A stretch of 26,074 nt of DNA from Solimonas sp041612095 (GCA_041612095.1 JBFJJW010000016.1:1-26074), one strand, 5' to 3'. Positions 1-7,758 are shown, numbered from the stretch's first letter. The notes: generated by a model from the letters alone, not told the origin. Numbers and translations: made by a program.

Positions 1-144
1 ATCATTACCCACAACAAGATCACGATGGAGCTGGCGCAACAGCTACACGGCGTGACCATGCAGGAGCCCGGTGTGTCGCGCCTGGTTTCCGTGGATATCG
101 CCAAGGCAGTTGAGCTGGCCAGTCAAACCGAGGCCAAAGAATGA
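1..144 (+). CDS. smc: Chromosome segregation ATPase SMC, C-terminal end (partial)
   Basis: The reading frame is open from the first base of the window and ends with TGA at 142-144, giving the last 47 residues of a protein whose 5' part lies outside. The tail has the ITHNK...M motif followed by GVTMQEPGVSRLVSVDI, which matches the end of the ABC-type head domain of bacterial SMC (after Walker B and the D-loop). SMC is the condensin ATPase that compacts and separates sister chromosomes. Its kleisin and winged-helix partners ScpA and ScpB are encoded about 7.6 kb downstream in this same window. The stop overlaps the zipA start as ATGA, and smc-zipA-ligA is a familiar gammaproteobacterial order. 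The identification rests on a short piece but is supported by context. Confidence 0.88.
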   Translation: MITHNKITMELAQQLHGVTMQEPGVSRLVSVDIAKAVELASQTEAKE

Positions 145-887
145 GTCCCTTGCAGTGGGCGCTTCTGGTACTGGGCGCCGCAGCCGTCATTGCGATTTAA
201 TGGATCAGCCGCCGTGACACGCGAAGTCTGAAGCAGTGGGAGCCGCCGTCGGAAGGGGGCACGGGAGCTGGCGGGCCTGCGCTGGTGCCCAAGAGCGTTC
301 CCGCGAAGGATCAGATGGACATGTTCTCGCGTGGTAGCAGCGAGTTCGACGAATTTGGCGTGGGCAAACCACGCAAGCGCATGGCGCCCAGTATTGGCGA
401 GGGCGATCCGCAGGCCTTGCTGCCCGAGCGCGCCAAGCCCGCGCGCGTCGAGGCGGCCCACGCCCCGAAGAAGGTCGTTGAGGAGAAAATCGTCACGCTG
501 CTGATCGCGGAACGCGAGGGTACTGCGATCTTCGGCCCGAAGATCCATGCCGCGCTGGCTTCTCAGGGTCTCAGCTTCGGCGATCGCAAGATCTATCATC
601 GGCTGGAGGGTGGCAGGGCGGTGTTCTCGGTCGCCAGTCTGGTCAAGCCCGGCATTCTTGATCCGGCAGACGCACAGTTCTCTACGCCCGGACTGAGCTT
701 GTTCATGGTGCTCCCAGGGCCCACGCATCCGAAGGTGGCGCTGCAGGACATGATCCGCACCGCGCGCGAGCTGGCAGCGCAGCTCAATGCCGAGGTGTTC
801 GATGAATCGCGTCTGTCCTTCAATGCCGACGCTCAGCGTGTGCTGGCTGCCGAGGTTGAGACCTGGGCGCGCCGGAATGGACTTTAA
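141..887 (+). pseudogene. zipA: Cell division protein ZipA, interrupted by an in-frame TAA at codon 20
   Basis: ZipA is the inner-membrane anchor that tethers FtsZ polymers at the septum. The ATG at 141 overlaps the smc stop (ATGA) and begins an N-terminal membrane helix (MSPLQWALLVLGAAAVIAI). TAA at 198-200 then interrupts the frame, after which the same frame continues WISRRDTRS and stays open to TAA at 885-887. Read through, it would be 248 positions. The C-terminal part from about 285 is intact and looks like the ZipA_C FtsZ-binding domain (LLIAEREG, IFGPKIHAAL, KIYHRLE, FSVASLVKPG). No frame shift is involved, so a single substitution (probably TAT/TAC to TAA) explains it: either a sequencing or consensus error or a true nonsense mutation. 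Restart at the in-frame GTG at 285 would give a 200-residue soluble domain without its anchor. The gene identity is solid; whether it is truly broken is open. Confidence 0.85.
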
Positions 888-893
888 GCGGCA

Positions 894-2963
894 GTGAGTG
901 TTCCTGCTGCTGTGGTCCGACGCGCCACTGAACTCCGGCAGCAACTCCAGCGGCATGATCGGCAGTACTACGTCCTTGACGCACCGCTGATAGCGGACGC
1001 CGAATACGATGCGTTGTTTACCGAACTGCAAGCGCTGGAAGCCGACTACCCGGCGCTACTGAGTGCGGACTCCCCTACGCAGCGCGTGGGCGGCCAGGCG
1101 TTGGCGGACTTTGCCGCCGTCCGGCATCCGCAGCCGATGCTGTCGCTGCGCAAAGCCAACACCGAAGACGAGCTGCGCGATTTCGACCGGCGTGTAACCG
1201 AGGCGCTGGCGCGAAACCCGGTCCAGTACACCGCCGAGCCCAAGCTGGATGGTCTGGCCGTATCGCTGACCTACGAGCACGGGGTGCTGGTGCAGGGGGC
1301 CACGCGCGGGGACGGGCAGACCGGCGAGGACATCACTGCCAACTTGCGCACGCTGCGGCAGATTCCGTTGCGCCTGCAGGGCGATGACATTCCCCCGAGG
1401 ATTGACGTGCGAGGAGAGGTTTTCCTGCCCTTGGCCGGTTTTCGCCGCTGGTGCGAAGAAGCCGTCGCCAAGGGAGAAAAGCCGCCGGTCAATCCGCGTA
1501 ACGCCGCTGCCGGCAGTCTGCGTCAGCTCGATTCGCGGATTACGGCTCAGCGGCCCCTGGCGTTCTATGCCTATGGCGTGGGCTATAGCGAGGGCTGGAC
1601 GGCACCTCCGCTGCATTCCCAGGCGATGCCGCTGCTGGCCCGCTGGGGGTTTCCGGTTTCCGATCTGATCGAGACCGTAGCGGGTGCCGACGGCTGTCTG
1701 CGGTACTTCGAGAAGATGTCGGCGCTGCGCGCGCAGCTGCCGTTCGATATCGACGGCGTGGTGTTCAAGCTTGACGATCTCGCCGGTCGCGAGGAACTGG
1801 GCACCGTGGCGCGGGAGCCGCGCTGGGCCTGCGCTTACAAGTTTGCGGCCGAGGAGGCGGAAACGCTGCTGGAGAATGTCGAGTTCCAGGTGGGGCGCAC
1901 GGGCGCAGTCACTCCGGTCGCCCGCCTGAAGCCGGTATTTGTCGGCGGAGCGACGGTGTCAAATGCCACCTTGCACAACATGGACGAGGTGGCCCGCAAG
2001 GATATTCGCATCGGTGACGCAGTGATTGTCAGGCGTGCCGGCGATGTCATTCCCGAGGTCAAGGAGGTGGTGCTCGCCAAGCGACCGGCCGATACCCGGG
2101 TCGTCGCCCTGCCGACGGCCTGCCCCGTCTGCGGTGGTCGCGTCGAGCGCGAGGACGGGGAGGCGGTCGCGCGCTGTACCAACGGCTTGTCCTGCCAGGC
2201 GCAACTCCATGGCGCGTTGATGCACTTTGTATCGCGCCGCGCCATGGATATCGAAGGCTTGGGCGAGAAGCTGCTGACTCAGCTGATCGAGCAGGGACAG
2301 GTGCGTACGGCCGCCGATATTTATGCGTTGCAGGCAGGCGCGCTCTCCGGCCTCGAACGCATGGGCGAAAAGTCGGCACGGAATCTGATTGCCGCCATCG
2401 AAAGCAGCAAGGCGACTACATTGGCGCGCTTTCTTTACGCGCTGGGCATTCGCGATGTCGGCGAGGCTACGGCCCGAGAGCTGGCCGCGCATTTCGGTAC
2501 GCTGGACGCACTGCTGGCGGCGGCACGAGCGGATGCGCCCACCGCCCATGCTGACAAGGACAAGGAGCGCTGTCCGCAGCTGCGAGCGGTACCGGATATC
2601 GGCCCGATCGTCGCTGCCCACGTCAGCCACTTCTTTGTCGAGCCGGGAAATCTGGCGGTGGTGCAGGCATTGCGCGACGCCGGTGTGCACTGGCCGCAGC
2701 CGGCCGCAGCCGAACGCCGCGGGCCGCTGCTTGGCAAGACGCTGGTGATCACCGGCACCTTGCCGATGGCTCGCGATCAGGTGGCCGCGCAGATCGAGGC
2801 TGCAGGCGGCAAGGTGACCAGTTCAGTATCGGCCAAGACCGATTTTGTCGTGGCCGGCACTGAAGCCGGTTCGAAGCTCGCCAAGGCTCAGAAGCTGGGG
2901 GTCGCGATTCTCGACTACGATGCGCTGCTAGATCTGGTGCGGGACACGAGCAACGAGCCATGA
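894..2963 (+). CDS. ligA: NAD+-dependent DNA ligase LigA
   Basis: This 689-residue protein seals nicks in duplex DNA during replication and repair, using NAD+ to form a ligase-AMP intermediate. The adenylation motif KLDG starts at Lys117, the expected nucleophile. The four-cysteine zinc finger is at C410, C413, C428 and C434, nearly the spacing of the E. coli enzyme. Helix-hairpin-helix segments follow (around ALSGLERMGEKSA and the RDVGEATARELAAHFG stretch), and a BRCT domain ends the protein from about residue 610 (GKTLVITGTL...). The order of Ia, adenylation, OB, zinc, HhH and BRCT domains is complete and the length is normal for the family. The start is GTG at 894, six bases after the zipA stop. 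The last codons overlap the following gene (ATGA at 2960). Confidence 0.98.
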   Translation: MSVPAAVVRRATELRQQLQRHDRQYYVLDAPLIADAEYDALFTELQALEADYPALLSADSPTQRVGGQALADFAAVRHPQPMLSLRKANTEDELRDFDRRVTEALARNPVQYTAEPKLDGLAVSLTYEHGVLVQGATRGDGQTGEDITANLRTLRQIPLRLQGDDIPPRIDVRGEVFLPLAGFRRWCEEAVAKGEKPPVNPRNAAAGSLRQLDSRITAQRPLAFYAYGVGYSEGWTAPPLHSQAMPLLARWGFPVSDLIETVAGADGCLRYFEKMSALRAQLPFDIDGVVFKLDDLAGREELGTVAREPRWACAYKFAAEEAETLLENVEFQVGRTGAVTPVARLKPVFVGGATVSNATLHNMDEVARKDIRIGDAVIVRRAGDVIPEVKEVVLAKRPADTRVVALPTACPVCGGRVEREDGEAVARCTNGLSCQAQLHGALMHFVSRRAMDIEGLGEKLLTQLIEQGQVRTAADIYALQAGALSGLERMGEKSARNLIAAIESSKATTLARFLYALGIRDVGEATARELAAHFGTLDALLAAARADAPTAHADKDKERCPQLRAVPDIGPIVAAHVSHFFVEPGNLAVVQALRDAGVHWPQPAAAERRGPLLGKTLVITGTLPMARDQVAAQIEAAGGKVTSSVSAKTDFVVAGTEAGSKLAKAQKLGVAILDYDALLDLVRDTSNEP

Positions 2964-4153
2964 ATCTGCTGCTGAGTTTTGATCAACTGATGGACCTGCT
3001 CGGCCAGCACCCGACACGGTGGAGTGCCGTACTGCTGGGAACCGTTTGCGGCTCGATGCTGTTGCTGCACTATCTGGTGCGCACGCTGAACGACGGCCGA
3101 TACGGCTGGCAGCGACGCCTGCGGCAGCGCTTGGGCGTGGCGCCGGGCAAGCGCATTGGTGAGCTGCGCTGGTGGCTGCTCAGTCTGCACCTGTTGACAT
3201 GGCCCCTGGTGGCCTATCTGCTGCTGCGCATCTGGGGGCTGCACGACGAGGGGCGCGGTCTGGTCACCGCACTGTTCTCGCAGGGTGTGGCCGTCGGCAG
3301 CGTCACCGTGGTTCCGGGCAAGCTGCTGTTTGGCCTGCTGGCCTTCATGGTGCTTTTCACGTTCACCCGCTGGCTCAAGAAGAAGATCGAGTACGACTGG
3401 CTGACGCTGGCCGGGGTCGAACACAGCACGCGCGAAGCGGTGGGAACGCTGTTCGGGTATGCCACCTTCATCATCGCCGCCATCATTGGGCTGTCATCGG
3501 CCGGGCTGGACTTCACCAAGCTGGCGATCGTTGCAGGTGCGCTGTCGGTGGGCGTCGGCTTCGGCCTGCAGACCATCGTCAACAACTTTGTCTCGGGCCT
3601 GATACTGATGTTCGAGCGGCCGGTACGCTCTGGCGACTACGTGTTCGTAGGCGATACCCAGGGCTTCGTTCGCAAGATCCGCATACGGTCCACCGAGATC
3701 GAGAGCTGGGATCGCGAGACGATCATCGTTCCGAACTCGGATCTGCTGAACAGCCATCTGCGCAATCTGAACCTGCGTGACCAGTATGGCCGCATCACCG
3801 TTCCCATCGGCGTTGCCTATGGCAGCGATACCGAACTGGTGCGCAAAACCCTGCTGGACGTGGCGCTGGCGCATCCGGGAGTGATTCGTGAAGGGCAGGT
3901 GCGGGACCTGGGAGATCCGACCGTGCTGTTCGCCAACTTTGGCGACAGCTCGCTGGATTTCGAACTCCGCGCCTACGTGTTCGAGAGCACCAAGCGTCTG
4001 GCGGTTTCCAGCGATCTACGCTTCGCGATAGATGCCGCTTTCCGCAAGGCTGGAATCGACATTCCATTTCCGCAGCGGGATGTCTGGGTGCGGGGTCTGC
4101 CGGCGCAGTCGCAGCCGTCGTCGCCGGCTGCATCGGACGAGGGTGCGCGCTAG
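2960..4153 (+). CDS. MscS-family mechanosensitive ion channel
   Basis: A 397-residue inner-membrane protein that most likely opens under membrane tension to release solutes during hypo-osmotic shock. Hydrophobic segments lie at about 22-40, 72-91, 120-138, 163-182 and 188-208. The last is the pore-lining helix with the small-residue pattern GALSVGVGFGLQTIVNNF typical of MscS TM3. The beta domain follows (FERPVRSGDYVFVGDTQGFV, then the RSTEIESWDRETIIVPNSDL stretch), then an alpha/beta vestibule domain (ITVPIGVAYGSD...). Five predicted membrane segments make it larger than the three-helix E. coli MscS and nearer to YbdG/YnaI-type paralogues. The start overlaps the ligA stop by four bases, so the two are probably co-transcribed. 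The TAG stop at 4151-4153 shares a CTAG with the convergent bolA-like gene. Confidence 0.93.
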   Translation: MNLLLSFDQLMDLLGQHPTRWSAVLLGTVCGSMLLLHYLVRTLNDGRYGWQRRLRQRLGVAPGKRIGELRWWLLSLHLLTWPLVAYLLLRIWGLHDEGRGLVTALFSQGVAVGSVTVVPGKLLFGLLAFMVLFTFTRWLKKKIEYDWLTLAGVEHSTREAVGTLFGYATFIIAAIIGLSSAGLDFTKLAIVAGALSVGVGFGLQTIVNNFVSGLILMFERPVRSGDYVFVGDTQGFVRKIRIRSTEIESWDRETIIVPNSDLLNSHLRNLNLRDQYGRITVPIGVAYGSDTELVRKTLLDVALAHPGVIREGQVRDLGDPTVLFANFGDSSLDFELRAYVFESTKRLAVSSDLRFAIDAAFRKAGIDIPFPQRDVWVRGLPAQSQPSSPAASDEGAR

Positions 4154-4440
4154 ACGGAGCCAGGGGCCGATGCCGCGGCTTCCTGAGGCGTCTGTGCGCG
4201 GATGGACAATGCGTGTATGTCAGTAGCCATCAGCTCCCCCAGCGCGGCATAAACCGCCCGGTGTCTGGCCAGCAGCCCCATTCCGTCGAACGCGGTGCTG
4301 ACGATCTGCAGGCGAAAATGTCCGCGCCCGCTGCGCGCGCCCGCATGGCCGGCGTGCAAGTGACTTTCATCTTCAAGCTCAAGCCGGGCAGGCGAGAACG
4401 CGGCAGTCAAGGTTGCGCGTATGACTTCGCTGCGGGTCAT
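4150..4440 (-). CDS. BolA family protein
   Basis: A 96-residue protein with the BolA signature: an ESH-x-HxGH-type segment (DESHLHAGHAG), then GHFRLQIVSTAF and the conserved RHRAVYAALGEL helix. BolA proteins partner with monothiol glutaredoxins in handling Fe-S clusters, and some bind DNA. The N-terminus (MTRSEVIRATLTAAF) has the usual first helix. The final stretch (QTPQEAAASAPGSV) is a short flexible tail. The ATG at 4440 overlaps the stop of the yciI gene by four bases, so it is the third gene of a yciB-yciI-bolA transcript. It ends in TAG, which overlaps the stop of the opposite MscS gene. Family assignment is firm; which BolA paralogue it is cannot be decided from sequence alone. Confidence 0.92.
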   Translation of the reverse strand: MTRSEVIRATLTAAFSPARLELEDESHLHAGHAGARSGRGHFRLQIVSTAFDGMGLLARHRAVYAALGELMATDIHALSIRAQTPQEAAASAPGSV

Positions 4441-4739
4441 GCCGGCAGCACCTTGACGAAAGGCTGCACACGCACCTGGCTGAACACGCCCGCCAGTGCG
4501 TAGGGATCGGTGTCGGCCCAGGCCTGCGCAGCGGCCAGATCCGGAAACTCGGCGACGATCAGGCTGCCATGGAAACCTGCGGCACCTGCGTCGGTGGCAT
4601 CGACCCGAGGCCGGGGGCCTGCCAGCAGCAAGCGCCCCTGGATTTGTAGTGCCTTGAGGTGTTCCAGATGAGCGGGGCGGGTCGCGCGTCGCAGCGGCAG
4701 CGCGTCTGGGCCGTCTTCACCGAGGATCATGTAAAGCAC
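4437..4739 (-). CDS. yciI: YciI family protein
   Basis: A 100-residue small protein of the YciI/DGPF ferredoxin-like superfamily. The hallmark RPAHLEHLKAL segment contains His24, the likely acid-base residue of the putative active site. It is followed by GRLLLAGPRP, a glycine-rich hairpin, and FPDLAAAQAWADTDPYALAGVF, the conserved back half. The reaction of YciI proteins is not established. The start is taken as GTG at 4739 because the family typically begins MLYxIxxED, which this reproduces (VLYMILGED). The GTG follows directly on the yciB TGA (4742-4740), and an ATG three codons later is the alternative. It overlaps the bolA-like start by four bases. Confidence 0.93.
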   Translation of the reverse strand: MLYMILGEDGPDALPLRRATRPAHLEHLKALQIQGRLLLAGPRPRVDATDAGAAGFHGSLIVAEFPDLAAAQAWADTDPYALAGVFSQVRVQPFVKVLPA

Positions 4740-5273
4740 TCAGTCCTCCTTCGGCAGATGGTCCTTCAGGAACGGCGCGTGTGCGATCAGGAACACGAAC
4801 ATCAAGCCGGTGAAGCCGAATGTCTTGAACTTGACCCAGGTGGCTTCCGAGAAATGTTGCGCGACGTAGATATTCAAGATGGCGCAGAACAGGAAGAACA
4901 TCGCCCAGGCGAAGTTGACCTTGCGCCACAGTGCATCGGGCAGTTGAATCGCCTTCTGCGGCAGTCGCGCCAGCAACACCTTTTCGCCGATGTAATGACT
5001 GCCCAGCAACGCCAGCGCAAAGATGGCGTAGACCGCGCTGGGCTTGAACATGATGAATACCGGGTCGTGCACGTACAGCGTCAGGCCGCCCATGATGCCG
5101 GCGACCACTGCGGTAACCAAATGCGTCTTGTGCAGACGCCGCTCCCGTATCCAGTAGATGGCAACCAAGGCAAACAGCGAAACCATCAGTACGATCGTAG
5201 CGGTATAGATATCCGCAACGACGTAAGCGGCGAGAAAAAGCAGGGCGGGGGCGAGGTCGAGCACGGCGTTCAT
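4740..5273 (-). CDS. yciB: Inner-membrane septation protein A (YciB family)
   Basis: A 177-residue integral membrane protein of the YciB/IspA septation family, linked in enterobacteria to cell-envelope synthesis and division. The sequence is mostly hydrophobic with about five membrane segments (DLAPALLFLAAYVVADIYTAT, the ATIVLMVSLFALVAIYW segment, HLVTAVVAGIMGGLTLY, AVYAIFALALLGSHYIGEK, WAMFFLFCAILNIYVAQ). Conserved features include FKPSAVYAIFA and LPDALWRKVNFAW, as in family members, and a charged cytoplasmic end (FLKDHLPKED). The start ATG at 5273 gives the normal family length. A TACAAT hexamer lies six bases upstream, suggesting a leaderless transcript. The frame stays open further upstream, but that part lies over the divergent yciO gene and looks non-coding. 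It heads the yciB-yciI-bolA group. Confidence 0.93.
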   Translation of the reverse strand: MNAVLDLAPALLFLAAYVVADIYTATIVLMVSLFALVAIYWIRERRLHKTHLVTAVVAGIMGGLTLYVHDPVFIMFKPSAVYAIFALALLGSHYIGEKVLLARLPQKAIQLPDALWRKVNFAWAMFFLFCAILNIYVAQHFSEATWVKFKTFGFTGLMFVFLIAHAPFLKDHLPKED

Positions 5274-5279
5274 CGCGAT

Positions 5280-5285
5280 ATTGTA
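5280..5285 (-). promoter_or_regulatory. Candidate -10 element for yciB (TACAAT)
   Basis: Read on the minus strand the sequence is CGTACAATATCGCG followed by ATG. The TACAAT hexamer matches the sigma-70 -10 consensus at five of six bases. It ends six bases before the yciB start codon, so transcription would begin at or within a base or two of the ATG. I see no convincing -35 box. Confidence 0.5.
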
Positions 5286-5369
5286 CGAGCCGCGCCGCCG
5301 TCGCGCCGTACTCCCGCAACCGCCGTGATCGATTCCGGCGCTCGGCCTGCATGCACGGTCGGCGCGCCG

Positions 5370-5375
5370 TACAAT
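5370..5375 (+). promoter_or_regulatory. Candidate -10 element for yciO (TACAAT)
   Basis: GCCGTACAATCGCGCCCCT precedes the yciO ATG at 5385. The TACAAT hexamer ends nine bases before the start codon, leaving little or no 5' leader and no room for a ribosome binding site. Together with the opposed yciB element it makes the 111-base gap a compact divergent promoter region. No clear -35 box is visible. Confidence 0.45.
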
Positions 5376-5384
5376 CGCGCCCCT

Positions 5385-6011
5385 ATGGCAGCAGACTGGC
5401 TCGAACTTCATCCGGTGAACCCGCAAAGGCGCCTGCTGACGCAGGTGGTTGAGCGCCTGCGCGCCGGCGCAGTGATTGCCTACCCCACCGACTCCTGCTA
5501 CGCACTTGGTTGCCATATCGGTGACAAGGCCGCGGCCGACCGCCTGCGCAGGATCCGCAACTTCGACCGGCACCATCAGTTCACGCTGGTGTGTCGTGAT
5601 CTGTCGGAGATCGCCACCTACGCACGGGTCGACAATACGCAGTTCCGGATGCTGAAGACCCTGACCCCCGGGCCGTACACGTTTGTGTTGACGGCAACCA
5701 AGGAGCTGCCGCGACGCATCGCGCACGAGCGCCGCAAGACCATCGGCATCCGGATTCCGGACCATGTGGTGGCGCAGGCGCTGCTGGAGGCCCTGGGTGA
5801 GCCGTTGATCTCCTGCACCCTGTAGTTCCCCGATGAGGATGGCCCGGTAAACGACCCATCGGAGCACCGCGAGCGGCTGCTGCGAGAGGTGGATATCGTG
5901 CTGGATGGCGGTGTCTGCGGTCTCGACCCGACCACGGTGCTGGATATCAGCGAAGGCCCGGTTCAGGTGCTGCGCGAAGGCAAGGGCGATCTCTCGCTGA
6001 TCGGCCTCTAG
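5385..6011 (+). pseudogene. yciO: YciO/YrdC/Sua5-family protein, interrupted by an in-frame TAG at codon 147
   Basis: The ATG at 5385 starts a YrdC-fold protein of the YciO branch: an ATP/nucleotide-binding-like core with AGAVIAYPTDSCYALGC, the RIRNFDRHHQFTLVC segment, LTPGPYTFVLTATKELPRR and KTIGIRIPDH, all typical. TAG at 5823-5825 falls inside the conserved segment after LISCTL. The same frame then resumes FPDEDGPVNDPSEHRERLL and continues through GGVCGLDPTTVLDIS and VLREGKGD to TAG at 6009-6011. Without the stop it would be 208 residues, the normal YciO length. As written, the product is 146 residues and lacks the last 61. Relatives often have Gln, Met or Ile at the interrupted position, so a CAG-to-TAG change is plausible. 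A sequencing or consensus error is equally possible. YciO is related to the threonylcarbamoyl-AMP synthase fold; its own role is less clear. Confidence 0.87.
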
Positions 6012-6038
6012 CCCTGCGGGCGGGGCCGCCGCGGCCGG

Positions 6039-6044
6039 TATAAT
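6039..6044 (+). promoter_or_regulatory. Consensus -10 element (TATAAT) for the M50 protease gene
   Basis: GGCCGGTATAATGCGCC runs directly into the ATG at 6050. The perfect TATAAT ends five bases before the start codon, so the predicted transcription start coincides with the initiating ATG. No ribosome binding site precedes the gene. An extended -10 TG is absent and no -35 box is evident in the GC-rich DNA upstream. Confidence 0.55.
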
Positions 6045-6049
6045 GCGCC

Positions 6050-6730
6050 ATGCCCATTGAATTCAATCTGGTCCAGAAAATTGCCATCTGGGCCCTGCCG
6101 GTGCTCTTTGCGATCACCATCCATGAAGCTGCACACGGCTACGCCGCGCGCGCGCTTGGAGACCGCACCGCTGAATCGCTAGGGCGCTTGAGCCTGAACC
6201 CGCTGCGCCATATCGATCCGGTTGGCACGATCATCGTGCCTGCGGTGCTGATGGTGTTAGGCGGGTTCCTGTTCGGCTGGGCCAAGCCGGTGCCGGTCAA
6301 CTTCAACAACCTGCAGCACCCGCGACGGGACATGGCGCTGGTAGCGGTCGCCGGCCCGCTGTCGAATGCCGCGCAGGCCGTGTTCTGGGGGCTGCTGCTG
6401 AAGTTTCTGCTGCTGTCCGGCTCGCAAGGTGGCGTCGCGATCGGCTTTACCAACATGGCGGTGGCAGGCATCGTCATCAATCTGATCCTGATGGTACTGA
6501 ACCTGCTGCCGCTGCCGCCGCTGGACGGTGGCCGCGTGCTGACCGGCCTGCTGCCGGAGGCGGCGGCACGCAAGCTCGACCGGCTGGAGCCCTACGGGTT
6601 CTTCATACTGTTGGGGCTGCTGGCGATCGGCTGGCTCAGCCTGATCATGGGGCCAGGACTGCGTCTGGCCGAGTATCTGATTTTCAGCCTGCTCGGCATG
6701 CCGATGCCGGGCATCTTTCAAGCCTACTGA
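6050..6730 (+). CDS. Site-2 protease family (M50) membrane metalloprotease
   Basis: A 226-residue polytopic membrane protein. The zinc-binding HEAAH motif is at residues 25-29 in the first membrane helix. The third-ligand region LPLPPLDGGRVL has its Asp at residue 159, the arrangement of short M50 intramembrane proteases. Further hydrophobic segments surround IIVPAVLMVLGGFLFG and the WGLLLKFLLL, IVINLILMVL and FFILLGLLAIGWLSLI regions. The protein lacks PDZ or CBS domains, so it belongs to the minimal YdiL/Rv-type group whose substrates are mostly unknown. The start is ATG at 6050, immediately downstream of a TATAAT hexamer. The stop is two bases before the trpS GTG start, suggesting a single transcript running into trpS, scpA, scpB and possibly rluB. 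Confidence 0.92.
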   Translation: MPIEFNLVQKIAIWALPVLFAITIHEAAHGYAARALGDRTAESLGRLSLNPLRHIDPVGTIIVPAVLMVLGGFLFGWAKPVPVNFNNLQHPRRDMALVAVAGPLSNAAQAVFWGLLLKFLLLSGSQGGVAIGFTNMAVAGIVINLILMVLNLLPLPPLDGGRVLTGLLPEAAARKLDRLEPYGFFILLGLLAIGWLSLIMGPGLRLAEYLIFSLLGMPMPGIFQAY

Positions 6731-6731
6731 C

Positions 6732-7733
6732 GTGAACGCTTCCAAACCTGTAGTCCTTTCTGGCATTCAACCCTCCGGCCGGCTGACGCTGGGCAATTAC
6801 CTTGGAGCGCTGAAGAACTGGGTGACGCTGAGTGATCGCTACCAGTGCTACTACATGCTGGTCGATCTGCACACCATTACCGTGCGCCAGGACCCGGCCG
6901 TGCTGCGCGAGCGCTGCTATGAGTTTCTGGCCTTGTACATCGCCTGCGGGTTGGATCCGGCGCAGAACACGCTGTTCGTGCAGAGTCACGTACCCGAACA
7001 CGCGCAGCTTTCCTGGGTGCTGAATGCCTACACCCAGTTCGGCGAGCTGTCGCGGATGACGCAGTTCAAGGACAAGTCGGCCAAGCATGCCGACAACATC
7101 AATGCCGGCCTGTTCTGCTATCCGGTGCTGATGGCGGCCGACATCCTGTTGTACCAGGCCGGCAAGGTACCGGTTGGCGACGACCAGAAGCAGCACCTGG
7201 AATTGACCCGCGACATCGCGATGCGCTTCAACAATATCTATGGACCGGTGTTCACCGTGCCGGAACCGATGATCCCGCCCGTAGGCGCGCGCATCATGGG
7301 ATTGCAGGAGCCGACCAAGAAGATGTCGAAGTCGGATGATGCGCCGACCAATGCCGTCTATCTGCTTGATGAGCCCGACGTGATTGTGCGCAAGATCAAG
7401 CGCGCCGTGACCGACGTGGACAACGAAATCCGGTTCGACGTTGAGCAGAAGCCGGGCATTTCCAATCTGATGTCGATCCTCAGCGCGACCACGGGCGAGC
7501 CCTTTGACAGTATCGTCGAGCGCTACAACGGCCAAGGTTATGGCAAGTTCAAGCAGGCCTGCGCCGATGCTGTGGTCGAATGCCTGAAGCCGGTGCAGCA
7601 GCACTATCGCGCGATCCGCGAGGATGCCGAAGGTTTGCGCGCGGTGTTGCGTGCTGGGGCCTGCCAGGCGTCTGCCGCTGCCGCCCCAACCTTGCGGCGT
7701 GTCCACGAAGCGCTAGGCTTTATTCCCGAATGA
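6732..7733 (+). CDS. trpS: Tryptophanyl-tRNA synthetase
   Basis: A class I aminoacyl-tRNA synthetase of 333 residues that charges tRNA-Trp. The HIGH-equivalent motif is in SGIQPSGRLTLGNYLGAL (TLGN at residues 19-22) and KMSKS is at 197-201. Between them are family segments such as DLHTITVRQDP, the NTLFVQSHVPEHAQLSWVL stretch and LLYQAGKVPVGDDQKQHLEL, which shape the tryptophan and ATP pockets. Length is normal for bacterial TrpS. The GTG start at 6732 is chosen because the motif sits at the usual distance from the N-terminus (NASKPVVLSGIQPSG). The gene is two bases downstream of the M50 protease gene. A linked trpS-scpA-scpB order is known from other gammaproteobacteria. Confidence 0.98.
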   Translation: MNASKPVVLSGIQPSGRLTLGNYLGALKNWVTLSDRYQCYYMLVDLHTITVRQDPAVLRERCYEFLALYIACGLDPAQNTLFVQSHVPEHAQLSWVLNAYTQFGELSRMTQFKDKSAKHADNINAGLFCYPVLMAADILLYQAGKVPVGDDQKQHLELTRDIAMRFNNIYGPVFTVPEPMIPPVGARIMGLQEPTKKMSKSDDAPTNAVYLLDEPDVIVRKIKRAVTDVDNEIRFDVEQKPGISNLMSILSATTGEPFDSIVERYNGQGYGKFKQACADAVVECLKPVQQHYRAIREDAEGLRAVLRAGACQASAAAAPTLRRVHEALGFIPE

Positions 7734-7758
7734 AGCGGGCACGGAACCAGGACATCCT

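Noticed and set aside
123..1031. A 302-codon minus-strand frame opposite zipA and ligA
   Set aside because: It is a shadow of the plus-strand genes, with no recognisable domain and low-complexity composition. It spans the boundary of two certain genes.
141..6011. Reassignment of TAA/TAG as sense codons to explain the zipA and yciO interruptions
   Set aside because: zipA, mtnA, gyrA and the PepSY gene end at TAA, and the MscS, bolA, rluB and SDR genes at TAG, at normal family lengths. Both codons therefore work as stops here.
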